Source: UBA5448 sp045536965 (GTDB lineage: Bacteria > Bacillota > Clostridia > Oscillospirales > SIG627). From it: a stretch of 64,000 bases of DNA. This document shows, in pieces, positions 41,971-50,452 of the stretch (its first letter is position 1; each line of letters opens with the position of its first letter). A model generated the notes under the pieces. It was not told the origin of the DNA, searched no databases, and was given only the letters and a program-made list of their open reading frames with translations. The position numbers and the translations under genes were made by a program. The DNA is taken from assembly GCA_045536965.1 (NCBI GenBank), contig JAZSON010000025.1:1-64000 (forward strand). Direction: 5' to 3'.

Positions 41971-42702
41971 CTGATAGGGGAAAACCGGCATATATTGTAA
42001 CTTGAATTGGTTGATTTTATGCAGTCTGTCGATGCGGGCCTTGGTTTGCTCGTCATCAATCACGCCTTCGCGAATATAGCGATCAAGAACGGCGTAGGTG
42101 AAACCGAGATTATCCTCGTCTGTTTTGCCGCAGAGACCGTCGATGGGGACTTTGTCAACAAAAACGGCAGGCAGGCCGAGAGCGCGGCCGATTTCCTTGA
42201 CTTCGGCCACTGTCAACATGGACAAGGGACTGAAATCACCTGCATTATCTCCGTAACGTGTGGAATAACCTACCCAATCCTCGCTGAGGTTGCAGGTGTT
42301 GGCGACGCGGCCGTTTAACGATTGGGAGAAAGCATATAAAACGGTCATGCGCAGGCGGGGAGGAATATTGTTGCGGGTTTGGGAGGTAATTTCGCCCAAA
42401 GTAGCGCCAAGTCCCGAAAGAATTGCTTGGTTTGCTTGGGAAATATTGAATTCAAAGGCGCGGATACCCAGATGTTTGGTCAGGTCGCGCGCAACATCAA
42501 TATCGAATTGCTCGCCGTTTGGCATTAAAATACCGAACACGCGGTCGCGGCCAAGGGCTTCGACGCACAGCGCTGCGACAACCGAACTATCTTTGCCTCC
42601 TGAAATACCGATAACGGCATTACAACCGACGCCGTTTTCTTCAAACCAATTTCGGATCCACTCGATAATATCATTTTTTACTTTTTGTGCATCGAAAGCC
42701 AT
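41962..42702 (-). CDS. nadE: NH3-dependent NAD+ synthetase
   Basis: 246 residues. It amidates deamido-NAD with ammonia. The PP-loop is GISGGKDSS at residues 33-41. CNLSEDWVGYSTRYGDNAGDFSP contains the deamido-NAD and Mg contact residues, and PIDGLCGKTDEDNLGF holds another binding segment. There is no glutaminase domain, so free ammonia is the donor. Promoter at 42736-42764 on the minus strand. Confidence 0.95.
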   Translation of the reverse strand: MAFDAQKVKNDIIEWIRNWFEENGVGCNAVIGISGGKDSSVVAALCVEALGRDRVFGILMPNGEQFDIDVARDLTKHLGIRAFEFNISQANQAILSGLGATLGEITSQTRNNIPPRLRMTVLYAFSQSLNGRVANTCNLSEDWVGYSTRYGDNAGDFSPLSMLTVAEVKEIGRALGLPAVFVDKVPIDGLCGKTDEDNLGFTYAVLDRYIREGVIDDEQTKARIDRLHKINQFKLQYMPVFPYQPK

Positions 42703-42735
42703 AGTTGTACCTCGTTTGTTTTTTTGAACAGAGAA

Positions 42736-42764
42736 ATCTTATCACAGTATGAGAAAAATGTCAA
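42736..42764 (-). promoter_or_regulatory. Promoter of nadE
   Basis: Minus strand TTGACA (42759-42764), 17-bp spacer, TAAGAT (42736-42741). Confidence 0.8.
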
Positions 42765-42845
42765 GCCGGATCGTTTCTTCAAAATACCCTTTCGCAGTTG
42801 ATTGGGATAGCGTTTTATAAAGGGCAGAAAATTGAAACGAACAAA

Positions 42846-42881
42846 AACACAGGGCGCCTCATCGGAGAGGCGCCCTGTGTT
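42846..42881 (-). terminator. Terminator of D,D-carboxypeptidase gene
   Basis: AACACAGGGCGCCTC and GAGGCGCCCTGTGTT form a perfect 15-bp stem; on the minus strand it is followed by TTTGTT. Confidence 0.9.
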
Positions 42882-42883
42882 TT

Positions 42884-44104
42884 TTAAGAAAACCAAAGGC
42901 TGAAAAGACGGGTAAACCGCTCAAAGAAAGTTATTTTTTCTACCCCTTCAAGTGCGGTCAGCGGGATTTCACGGACGATGGTCCCGTCCATTTCAAATTG
43001 TACTTTCCCGAGTTGCTGTCCTTTTTCGATGGGGGCGGTGAATTCGTTTTCCATGACTACTCGGTAGGTGATACGGTTTTTCTGTTCTTTTCGAACCAAA
43101 ATGGAGGGGGTGTCATATACAGGGGTTACGGTGTCGGCCCTACCACCCCAAACCTTTACGGGGGAGGTGTCGACTGTCGGGGTGATGAGAGCGTAGGTTG
43201 CAAAGCCATAGTTGAGGAGGGTTTTGGCAGCCGAAAAGCGATCGGAAGAGGTTTCGCTTCCCAGGACTACGGCAATCAGTTGCATACCGTCTTTTTTTGC
43301 TGTGGCGGATAAGCAGAATTTGGCTTTGGAGGTTGATCCCGTTTTCAATCCTGTGGCGCCATCGTAAAAACGGATCAGCTTGTTTGTATTGGCCAGACCG
43401 AATTGACCGTTGCGGATGGAGTCGGTCCAAATGGTGGTATAATCAAAAATGAGTTCATGCTTAATGAGTTCGCGTGACATGAGAGCGACGTCCCGCGCGC
43501 AGGAATAGGGATCTTCATTGTCATCCAGCCCTGTGGGGTTTAAAAAAAGCGTATCAGTCATGCCGAGTTGTTTGGCGCGTTTGTTCATTTTTTCAACGAA
43601 TGCTTCCATGCTGCCGCACAAATGCTCGGCGAGGGCAACCGCGCCATCGTTGGCGCTGGCGACCGCAACGGCTTTGAGCATCTCGTGGACGCTCATGCGT
43701 TCACCCACCTCCATGAATGCTTGGGATCCGCCCATAGAAGCGGCTTTTTCGCTGACGGTGACGATGTCGTCCAAAGAGATGGTGCCCGCGTCTATTGCTT
43801 CGGCGATCAAGAGCATGGTCATGATTTTGGTGACCGAAGCGATGGGGCGTCTTTCGGTGACATTTTTTTCATAGAGCACGCTTCCCGTTTCGGCTTCGAT
43901 GAGAATGGCGGAGGGGGCGGCGGTATCCAGAACGTCGCCTTCTACTTCGAGGGCATCGTCGTAAAATCCGGAAACATCCAGCGAGGTGTCTTCAAGATGG
44001 ATGGAGGAAATTTCGGAATCTGCAAAGACACTGAAGGATAGATTGCAGAGGAGAGATAAGAGCAGCAGCAAAACGGTGAAAATCCTTGGGAACGAATGTT
44101 TCAT
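42884..44104 (-). CDS. Serine-type D-Ala-D-Ala carboxypeptidase
   Basis: 406 residues. A penicillin-binding protein 5-type enzyme that trims the peptidoglycan stem peptide outside the membrane. Signal peptide residues 1-31. Active-site motifs in order: SVTK (catalytic Ser, near residue 91), SAN near 147 and KTGS near 251. A PBP5-like C-terminal domain follows, and the end (EKITFFERFTRLFSLWFS) is an amphipathic helix that would hold it on the membrane. ATG at 44104 follows AAAAAGGAG. The upstream region carries the palindrome CATACTGTATG at 44153-44163. Confidence 0.93.
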   Translation of the reverse strand: MKHSFPRIFTVLLLLLSLLCNLSFSVFADSEISSIHLEDTSLDVSGFYDDALEVEGDVLDTAAPSAILIEAETGSVLYEKNVTERRPIASVTKIMTMLLIAEAIDAGTISLDDIVTVSEKAASMGGSQAFMEVGERMSVHEMLKAVAVASANDGAVALAEHLCGSMEAFVEKMNKRAKQLGMTDTLFLNPTGLDDNEDPYSCARDVALMSRELIKHELIFDYTTIWTDSIRNGQFGLANTNKLIRFYDGATGLKTGSTSKAKFCLSATAKKDGMQLIAVVLGSETSSDRFSAAKTLLNYGFATYALITPTVDTSPVKVWGGRADTVTPVYDTPSILVRKEQKNRITYRVVMENEFTAPIEKGQQLGKVQFEMDGTIVREIPLTALEGVEKITFFERFTRLFSLWFS

Positions 44105-44182
44105 GATCTGTACTCCTTTTTGCATTTTGTTCGGAAATCATACTTTTCTTCCATACTGTATGAAAAAAAGAGTGAAAATATG

Positions 44183-44212
44183 ACACCCGATTTCCTCCGG
44201 GAAATCGGGTGT
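44183..44212 (-). terminator. Terminator of vanZ-like gene
   Basis: ACACCCGATTTC pairs with GAAATCGGGTGT across an 8-nt loop, with a U-rich stretch after it on the minus strand. Confidence 0.75.
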
Positions 44213-44219
44213 GTGAAAA

Positions 44220-44699
44220 TTATTCGGTTTGCTTTTTTTCTTTTCTTTGAGAATGGAGATATCGTAGTAGGAGACAGAGGCAGATGCCCAGCGCAAAACC
44301 CGCAAAATCAATATATACATCTACGACGCTGCTGGTTCTTCCTTCAGACATACGTTGGATGGTTTCATCCATCAATCCGACCGACAAGCCGAGAAAAAGA
44401 TGGAAAAAAAGATGCTCTTTTACAGAAAGCCCGTTGACAGTGAAGGCGAGAAAGGTTAAAATGGATAGCAGCATAAATTCAAGACAGTGTGCCATTTTGC
44501 GTATAACGGTTGTGATGGTATCGCGCTGCGGTTGATCGACGGGGGTGTCGGTGATGTCTTCAATGATATCAACGGCCATGTCGGTGTAGCCTGAACTGAT
44601 CTGCGAAGATTGTTCGGCATCCAAAAAAGAATTGCCGAAAATGAACATCAGCCAAGCCAATGCCAGAATCGGAAACAAAAAGCGGCAAACTTTTTTCAT
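44220..44699 (-). CDS. VanZ family membrane protein
   Basis: 159 residues. Four membrane helices and the family motifs: RKMAHCLEFMLLSIL (H-x-x-E-F) near residue 83 and DETIQRMSEGRTSSVVDVYIDFAGFALG near 117. VanZ-like proteins are linked to glycopeptide or lipoglycopeptide tolerance in some species, with no known biochemistry. AAGGAG precedes the ATG. Its start is only 27 bp from the start of the divergent trmL gene. Confidence 0.88.
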   Translation of the reverse strand: MKKVCRFLFPILALAWLMFIFGNSFLDAEQSSQISSGYTDMAVDIIEDITDTPVDQPQRDTITTVIRKMAHCLEFMLLSILTFLAFTVNGLSVKEHLFFHLFLGLSVGLMDETIQRMSEGRTSSVVDVYIDFAGFALGICLCLLLRYLHSQRKEKKQTE

Positions 44700-44726
44700 T
44701 CTAATTTCTCCTTGAAAGGTAAAAAA

Positions 44727-45233
44727 ATGCAAAATTCATTACATATCGTACTGGTTGAACCGGAAATTCCTCAAAACACCGGTAATATTATTCGCACTTG
44801 CGCTGCCACCGGAGCGCATCTTCATTTGGTGGAACCGCTTGGTTTTGAATTGACCGATGCGCGATGCAAGCGTGCGGGATTGGATTACTGGCAGTTTTTG
44901 TCGGTGAAGCGTTATGCCGACTACTTAACCTTTGAAAAAGAAAACAAAGATCATGGCAATTTCTATTTCTTTACCACCAAAGCACAAAAATCCTATGCTG
45001 AAGTGAAGTACAGCGGAAACACCTATATTATTTTCGGTAAAGAAACAGCGGGACTGCCCGAGGAGCTTTTGTATGCGCATCCTGAAAATTGTGTGCGTTT
45101 ACCCATGCTCAGCGGGATCCGCAGTTTGAATTTGTCAAACACTGTGGCCGTTGCCGCCTACGAGGTGTTGCGGCAATGGGAATTTAAGGATTTTCAGATT
45201 GGCGGGGAATTAACCCGTTTTCACTGGAATTAA
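44727..45233 (+). CDS. trmL: tRNA (cytidine/uridine-34-2'-O)-methyltransferase
   Basis: 168 residues, normal for this SPOUT enzyme that methylates the wobble nucleotide of tRNA-Leu. Motifs: EPEIPQNTGNIIRTCAATGA at the start, FGKETAGLPEELL, and the knot region RLPMLSGIRSLNLSNTVAVAAYE. GAAAGG lies before the ATG at 44727. Its last 50 bp overlap the 3' end of the convergent radical SAM gene. Confidence 0.94.
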   Translation: MQNSLHIVLVEPEIPQNTGNIIRTCAATGAHLHLVEPLGFELTDARCKRAGLDYWQFLSVKRYADYLTFEKENKDHGNFYFFTTKAQKSYAEVKYSGNTYIIFGKETAGLPEELLYAHPENCVRLPMLSGIRSLNLSNTVAVAAYEVLRQWEFKDFQIGGELTRFHWN

Positions 45234-46104
45234 AGGGTGGGATATATTCCACGCCGACCGCATCTTTATCTTGTATATAGCCGTTGAATGGGCTCTGTTC
45301 GAACCATTGAACGGCTTTTTTGTATTCCAAGGTAGTCAAATTGCGATCAAACGGCGGGGTAGTGAGCGCTTTGAAGCAGGGGGTGTACTGCCGCATCAAT
45401 GAAAGATAAAAATCGTGCGGCGAAAAATGATCCTGTAGATACTGCAAGAGTACGAGGGTGTCTTCTTTATGTCCCGGTAACATCAAATGACGAAGGATCA
45501 CCCCGCGCAACATGCTGCCGTCAGGCGCAAGTTTTGCAGGACGCATTTTCACCATTTCTTTCAGGGCATCCATGGCCACTTTAAAGTAGTCGGGGGCACC
45601 TGAAAAAACGGAGGCGAGTGTCGGAGAGAAGAATTTGAGGTCGGTCAAAAATATATCGACATAATCTTCTAAATCCCGAATGGCTTCGGTCGTTTCGTAG
45701 CCTGATGTATTCCAAATGATGGGAATGTGCAACTTGGATTTTGCCAAATCGAGGGCATCGCAGATCCAGGGGGCCTGATGCGTGGGTGTAACGAGGTTGA
45801 TGTTTGCGGCCCCTTGCTCCTGCAATGAAAGAAATAAGTCGGACAAAGCCGTCGGAGAAAGTTTTTCACCGACGGCTTGTTGAGATACAACGTAATTTTG
45901 ACACGCGATGCATCGCAGAGAACAACCGCTGAAAAAGACGGTTCCGGAACCGTTCCCGTGGCATATAATCGGCTCTTCAAATCGATGTAAACCTGCGTAG
46001 GAAACAAAAATCCCTGTTTCGGTGCGACAAAATCCCAACTGCTCTTGCCGATCGACACCGCAGTGGCGGGGACAAAGATGGCAGAGAAAAGGGGAAGAGG
46101 GCAA
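45184..46104 (-). CDS. PflX-like radical SAM protein (COG1313)
   Basis: About 306 residues. The radical SAM cluster is C-x3-C-x2-C in FSGCSLRCIACQN near residue 75, resembling pyruvate formate-lyase activating enzymes. The N-terminal CHLCPRHCGVDRQEQLGFC motif is characteristic of the PflX group, whose substrate is unknown. The best start is a TTG 3 nt after the acyl carrier protein stop (46104), since no ATG precedes the Cys motif without entering that gene. Probably translated by coupling with the upstream gene. It ends inside trmL (50-bp convergent overlap). Confidence 0.82.
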   Translation of the reverse strand: MPSSPFLCHLCPRHCGVDRQEQLGFCRTETGIFVSYAGLHRFEEPIICHGNGSGTVFFSGCSLRCIACQNYVVSQQAVGEKLSPTALSDLFLSLQEQGAANINLVTPTHQAPWICDALDLAKSKLHIPIIWNTSGYETTEAIRDLEDYVDIFLTDLKFFSPTLASVFSGAPDYFKVAMDALKEMVKMRPAKLAPDGSMLRGVILRHLMLPGHKEDTLVLLQYLQDHFSPHDFYLSLMRQYTPCFKALTTPPFDRNLTTLEYKKAVQWFEQSPFNGYIQDKDAVGVEYIPPFNSSENGLIPRQSENP

Positions 46105-46106
46105 GA

Positions 46107-46334
46107 TTAACCCTGTTTGCTTTCTAAATATTCGACGAGATCGCCGATGCAAAGCAGGCTGTGGATATCCTGTTCTTCGATCTCTACTTCGAATTTTTCT
46201 TCGCACATGACGACCAGATCGGCCAGTTCGAGCGAATTGAGTTTCAGATCGTTTACAAATTCTGCGCCGGGGGTGATCAATTCTGCGGGGACGCCAAGTT
46301 CCTCCGATAAAATTGCTTGGATTTCTTCAAACAT
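46107..46334 (-). CDS. Acyl carrier protein
   Basis: 75 residues. Small acidic four-helix protein carrying acyl groups on phosphopantetheine. The attachment site, usually DSL, reads KLNSLELAD here (Ser near residue 35), so Asn replaces the Asp before the modified Ser. It is second in an operon with an acyl ligase and lies before a PflX-like radical SAM gene, so it may be a dedicated carrier and not the fatty-acid-synthase ACP. ATG at 46334 follows AAAGGAGTG. Confidence 0.88.
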   Translation of the reverse strand: MFEEIQAILSEELGVPAELITPGAEFVNDLKLNSLELADLVVMCEEKFEVEIEEQDIHSLLCIGDLVEYLESKQG

Positions 46335-46371
46335 GTATGACACTCCTTTGCCGCGGTAAGCGGAATAAAAA

Positions 46372-48093
46372 TTATTGTACTTTGTAACGTTTGATTTTGC
46401 GGGATGTGGTTTTTTCAAATTCGGTCTTTCTCAATTCGACGTTGCGCATCTGTTTAAAAGAAGGCAATTTCTTGTTGAGATCTGCAATTTTTTGTTTGAT
46501 GGCGGCGGCTACCGCGTTGGGGTCATTAAGACCGATTTCGGCCGCGCGATCAAAGTTGGGGAACACCACTGCGGTCAAGGCGGTTATTTCACCTTGCGCA
46601 TCGGGTCTACCGATGACCACCGCTTCGGCAATCAGGTCGATTTGCGATAAATAATCCTCGATTTCTTCGGGGAATACATTTTTACCATTGTTCAAAACAA
46701 TGACATTTTTCTTTCTGCCTGTAATGAAAATATCGCCATCGGCATCAATATAACCGAGGTCTCCCGTTGAAAACCAACCGTCACGGGTCAAAACAGCGGC
46801 GGTGGAAGCGGGATCGTTGAGATATCCTTTCATTACGTTGGGACCGCGGACGGTGATTTCGCCGATGCCATTGGCGTCGGGAGAGACGATTTTGGCTTCC
46901 ATACCCGGAACGGGTCTGCCGACCGAGGCGCGCTTTTTGGAACCGAATCCATTGAGCGAGATGAGGGGAGCGCATTCGGTGATGCCGTATCCCTGGCTGA
47001 TCTTTATGCCAAAAACTTCAAAGTCTTCGATTAAGTGCGGGGGGAGAGGGGCGCCACCGCAGATAATTTTTTCGATTTTGCCGCCGAATGCTTCCAAAAC
47101 TTGTTTAAACAGAATTTTATTGGCATCCAAACGAACCTTTTGAAGTCCTTTGTTGAGCTTGGTAGCCAAGCGGAGAACCTTATCCTGCTTTTTCTTGGCG
47201 GCGGATTCCCAGATCTTTTTGTGCATGGTCGTGACGAAAAGGGGAACAAGGGCCAAAGCGTTGGGCTTGAAGGTCTGGAAGTTTTTAATGAGATGCTTTA
47301 AGCTGTCGTTGATGCAGATGGTGATACCGTATACCATGGCACCCATGATACCGCAGGTCATTTCATAGGTGTGGTGTATGGGGAGGACCGACAACAAGCG
47401 GTCTTCCGAACAAAAGTCGGCCGTTTGCGCCGAAGCGTTTACGGCGGAGATCAGGTTTGCGTAGGTAAGGACAACGCCTTTGGCTGTACCTGTGGTGCCT
47501 GAAGTAAACAAAATGGCGGCTTCCTTGGTCATATCGGGGATGAAATCAACAAAGTCACGGTTGCCTTTGCGCAGGGCCAAGGCGCCGCGGAGAACCAAAT
47601 CCTCAAAATTGTGGTTGCGATCATCCTCTGCGACGGCAACCTCTTCTTTTCCGCAAACGGCGTTGCGGATAAGACAGGTAAGTTCGGGCATTTCTTTTTC
47701 GACATATTTTGCACGCTCGGCATAAGTAGTCGAATAAACGAGAGCGGATGCCTCGGAACGGCGGAGGAAATTCACGGTTTCCTCATCCGAAAGATCCTTA
47801 TCGAGGGGAACGATGCGACCACCCGACATGACGGTAGAAAAATAAGTGATGATATATTCGGGAGAGGTTTCGCCGACAACGGCGATGGTTTTTCCCATTA
47901 AACCGAGGGTGGAAAGGGCGGTGCCGAAATGATTGCAACGCTCCAAAAGATGCTTATATGAAAGAGAGGCGCAACCGTTTCCCGTGCGGTACATAAATGC
48001 CGGTTTGTCCGAGAAAACAGAGGCGTTGTGCTCCAAAATGTCCCGCAGATCGCGAACGATGCGGGGCACAGGATGCCGACGTTCGTTTTTCAT
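46372..48093 (-). CDS. AMP-forming acyl-CoA / acyl-ACP ligase
   Basis: 573 residues. ANL superfamily adenylation enzyme. Core motifs: LFTSGTTGTAKGV near residue 195, QGYGITECAP near 363, STGDLGYIDADGD near 440, GRKKNVIVLNNGKNVFPEEIE near 455 and the C-terminal catalytic Lys in TTSRKIKR. The long-chain fatty-acid group is the nearest match. Since the next gene is an ACP, the acceptor may be that ACP rather than CoA (inference). Promoter at 48138-48166. Confidence 0.92.
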   Translation of the reverse strand: MKNERRHPVPRIVRDLRDILEHNASVFSDKPAFMYRTGNGCASLSYKHLLERCNHFGTALSTLGLMGKTIAVVGETSPEYIITYFSTVMSGGRIVPLDKDLSDEETVNFLRRSEASALVYSTTYAERAKYVEKEMPELTCLIRNAVCGKEEVAVAEDDRNHNFEDLVLRGALALRKGNRDFVDFIPDMTKEAAILFTSGTTGTAKGVVLTYANLISAVNASAQTADFCSEDRLLSVLPIHHTYEMTCGIMGAMVYGITICINDSLKHLIKNFQTFKPNALALVPLFVTTMHKKIWESAAKKKQDKVLRLATKLNKGLQKVRLDANKILFKQVLEAFGGKIEKIICGGAPLPPHLIEDFEVFGIKISQGYGITECAPLISLNGFGSKKRASVGRPVPGMEAKIVSPDANGIGEITVRGPNVMKGYLNDPASTAAVLTRDGWFSTGDLGYIDADGDIFITGRKKNVIVLNNGKNVFPEEIEDYLSQIDLIAEAVVIGRPDAQGEITALTAVVFPNFDRAAEIGLNDPNAVAAAIKQKIADLNKKLPSFKQMRNVELRKTEFEKTTSRKIKRYKVQ

Positions 48094-48137
48094 GTTTTTT
48101 TCCTTTCGTGCGTGGGCTGGATGAAATCACGATAAGC

Positions 48138-48166
48138 ATTATAGGGCATAATCGTAACTTTGTCAA
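48138..48166 (-). promoter_or_regulatory. Promoter of acyl ligase-ACP-radical SAM operon
   Basis: Minus strand TTGACA (48161-48166), 17-bp spacer, perfect TATAAT (48138-48143). It ends just before the stop codon of the upstream pseudouridine synthase gene (48173). Confidence 0.88.
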
Positions 48167-48172
48167 GTTTTT

Positions 48173-49129
48173 TTACAGGATGTCACAAAACGGGTTTGTG
48201 ATTTCGAAAATTTTTCCGTTCAAAGCAGCGAGTACACCGCTTGGTTCGGTGGGGTGGAAAATGATTTTATAGGCGCAAAGCGCTTGGGATGGAAAGCCCG
48301 GGACTAAATAATCTTTTTGCCATTTACCATATTTTCCGTCACCGATGAGGGGATGACCCATATTGGCAAATTGCGCGCGGATCTGATGGGTGCGTCCCGT
48401 GCCGAGCACAATTTCCGCCAAAGAAATATTCTTTGCAGTGTCCGACTTGATTATGCGGTAATGGGTCACTGCCGTGCGATTGTCGGCGGTTTTGACATGC
48501 TTGATGTGCATGGTGCGCGTTTTCTCGTCTTTTTCGAGAATGTCGGTCAAGGTGTCTTCTTTTTTTGCGGGAATGCCATGGATTAACGCCGCATAGTGTT
48601 TTTCTACGCCGCCTTCGCGGATGAGCGCATTCATCTCCCGAAGCGCTGCGGCAGTTTTGGCGCAGATGACGATACCCGCCGTGTTACGGTCGATGCGGTT
48701 ACATAGGGCGGGGGTGAATGAGTTTTCATCTTCAGGATTATAATGGCCTTTTTGATACAAATAAGCAATAATACGATCGATGAGGGTGATCTCATCCTTT
48801 TCGGATTCATCCCCCGTATGCACCAGCATACCCGTTGGTTTATTGACCAAAAGAATATGCTCGTCTTCGTAGACAAGGTGGATGTTGGGGCGAATATCCA
48901 AACGCAACGAACGGTTGCGAGGGGCGAAGCAGTCGTCGGGAAGATAAAGGGTGAGCTTGTCTCCCTCGGTCAGACGGTCGTTTCCCGCGGCTCGCTTTCC
49001 GTTGAGCTTGATTTTTTTGGTGCGCAATCCCTTATATAACATGGAAGCAGGGAGATTTGGAAGGGCTTTTTGTAAAAATTTATCCAGACGCTGTCCCGCA
49101 TCGTTTGGCCCGATGGAAAACTCCTTCAT
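48173..49129 (-). CDS. RluA family pseudouridine synthase
   Basis: 318 residues. N-terminal S4 RNA-binding domain (residues 12-70), then the catalytic domain with NRIDRNTAGIVI near residue 147, where the Asp is the catalytic residue (family HRLDxxTSG). GTGRTHQIRAQFANMGHPLIGD is the second motif. It makes pseudouridine in rRNA (RluC/RluD-like); the exact site is unknown. Its ATG overlaps the trmB stop (ATGA), so the two RNA-modification genes are coupled. Confidence 0.94.
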   Translation of the reverse strand: MKEFSIGPNDAGQRLDKFLQKALPNLPASMLYKGLRTKKIKLNGKRAAGNDRLTEGDKLTLYLPDDCFAPRNRSLRLDIRPNIHLVYEDEHILLVNKPTGMLVHTGDESEKDEITLIDRIIAYLYQKGHYNPEDENSFTPALCNRIDRNTAGIVICAKTAAALREMNALIREGGVEKHYAALIHGIPAKKEDTLTDILEKDEKTRTMHIKHVKTADNRTAVTHYRIIKSDTAKNISLAEIVLGTGRTHQIRAQFANMGHPLIGDGKYGKWQKDYLVPGFPSQALCAYKIIFHPTEPSGVLAALNGKIFEITNPFCDIL

Positions 49130-49761
49130 GAGGGGAATGCCTCCAGGCGATTGATGGGGAAGCCTTGGGAGGAAAAGTTTTTCTCGTATTCGGTCATAAT
49201 GTTGGTGGCGGCGTCGGGAGAGTTGTGAAGATCGAAGGTAACATTTTCAAGACGCCAACCCTCGGCCGCAAAGGTTTCGAGGGAGTAATCAAAAAGCGGA
49301 CGGTTATCGGTTTTGAAAAGAAGAGAGCCTGCAAGCAGGGGACGATAAACCGCTAAAAACCCCGGAGAGGTCAAGCGACGTTTGGCGTGACGTGCTTTCG
49401 GCCACGGATCGGAAAAGTTTAAATAAATGCGTTCCAATTCTTTGGGCGCAAAATATTCAGCAAGTTTTGCCCCGTCTGCCAAAACGAAGCGAAGGTTGGG
49501 TAATTTCAACTCAATGCCTTTTTCCAGCGCCATCAGCAGCGCATCGGCATACCGCTCCATGGCGATATAATTGATGTGTGGATTTTGTGCCGCAAGTTGC
49601 AAAATGAATCCGCCCTTACCGCATCCGAGCTCCAAATGCACGGGATGGTCATTGCCAAAATAGCGACTCCATGCACCTTTATATTCTGCAGGGTTTTCAA
49701 CCATAATTTCCCGGCACAGCTCCCTGCGAGCGGCACCGTTTTTCTTTCTGCGCATTCTCAT
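49126..49761 (-). CDS. trmB: tRNA (guanine-46-N7)-methyltransferase
   Basis: 211 residues, normal length. SAM motif LELGCGKGGF near residue 42, AMERYADALLMAL, and the family signature YLNFSDPWPKARHAKRRLTSP near 133. It methylates G46 in the variable loop of tRNA. Start at the ATG at 49761 with AAGGCAGGT upstream; 49755 is an alternative two codons later. Promoter at 49792-49820. Confidence 0.95.
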   Translation of the reverse strand: MRMRRKKNGAARRELCREIMVENPAEYKGAWSRYFGNDHPVHLELGCGKGGFILQLAAQNPHINYIAMERYADALLMALEKGIELKLPNLRFVLADGAKLAEYFAPKELERIYLNFSDPWPKARHAKRRLTSPGFLAVYRPLLAGSLLFKTDNRPLFDYSLETFAAEGWRLENVTFDLHNSPDAATNIMTEYEKNFSSQGFPINRLEAFPS

Positions 49762-49791
49762 AAATATGACCTGCCTTAATAGGATAATGAA

Positions 49792-49820
49792 AGTATAACG
49801 AAAAAAATGCAAAAAAGCAA
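49792..49820 (-). promoter_or_regulatory. Promoter of trmB operon
   Basis: Minus strand TTGCTT (49815-49820), 17-bp spacer, TATACT (49792-49797). Confidence 0.7.
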
Positions 49821-49895
49821 GAAATATTTTGAAATGATGAGAAAATAGGAGGAAACGCGATCTAATTGCTTGTAAAACGGATGTGATTGTTATAA

Positions 49896-49912
49896 TTTGA
49901 CCTTTTCTGACC
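49896..49912 (-). promoter_or_regulatory. CtsR operator 1
   Basis: Minus strand GGTCAGAAAAGGTCAAA: two direct GGTCAAA-type heptads three bases apart, the known CtsR box form. It lies just upstream of the ctsR -35 box. Confidence 0.85.
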
Positions 49913-49940
49913 TTGAAATTAGGGTTATATGTGCTATACT
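49913..49940 (+). promoter_or_regulatory. Promoter of ctsR operon
   Basis: TTGAAA (49913-49918), 16-bp spacer, TATACT (49935-49940), framed by two CtsR boxes. Confidence 0.82.
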
Positions 49941-49948
49941 ATAACCAA

Positions 49949-49965
49949 GGTCAGGAAAAGTCAAA
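49949..49965 (+). promoter_or_regulatory. CtsR operator 2
   Basis: Plus strand GGTCAGGAAAAGTCAAA, again two heptads with a three-base gap, covering the start of transcription. Confidence 0.85.
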
Positions 49966-49986
49966 AACAAAAAAGGAGAATGATGT

Positions 49987-50439
49987 ATGTTGTTGTCCGA
50001 GAAAATTGCCCGCATGATGGAAGAGATGTTGAATGCCGGAGACGGCACTTTGGAAATCGGGCGTAACGACTTGGCGGGGCAGCTTGGCTGTGTTCCCAGT
50101 CAGATCAATTATGTTATTTCATCCCGTTTCACAGCCGAAAAGGGTTATTTGGTGGAAAGTCGAAGGGGTGGCGGCGGTTATATCCGTATCACGCGGCTTG
50201 CCATGGAGCGAAATCCCTATCTTATGCATGCTCTTTCGGCGGTTGGTGAGAGTATTGATGCATCTTCGGCGGCGGCCTTTATCCGCGAATGGGTTTCCCG
50301 TGGGGAAATTACGCCAAGCGAAGGTGGATTGATTGCGGCATCGGTCAGTGATCGAGCCTTGGCTAAGATCGGCCCGGATGCACGAGATGTCATTCGAGCT
50401 GATATTCTTAAATCACAAATTTATTCTTTGATCGATTGA
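49987..50439 (+). CDS. ctsR: Class III heat-shock repressor CtsR
   Basis: 150 residues, normal length. N-terminal winged helix (LGCVPSQINYVISSRFTAEKGYLVESRRGGGGYIRI) containing the conserved Gly-rich wing that senses temperature, and a C-terminal dimerisation domain with the McsB target region. It represses its own operon and clp genes through GGTCAAA repeats, two of which frame its promoter here. First gene of ctsR-mcsA-mcsB-clpC, the classic Firmicutes order. Confidence 0.96.
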   Translation: MLLSEKIARMMEEMLNAGDGTLEIGRNDLAGQLGCVPSQINYVISSRFTAEKGYLVESRRGGGGYIRITRLAMERNPYLMHALSAVGESIDASSAAAFIREWVSRGEITPSEGGLIAASVSDRALAKIGPDARDVIRADILKSQIYSLID

Positions 50440-50452
50440 AAGGAGTTATTTT

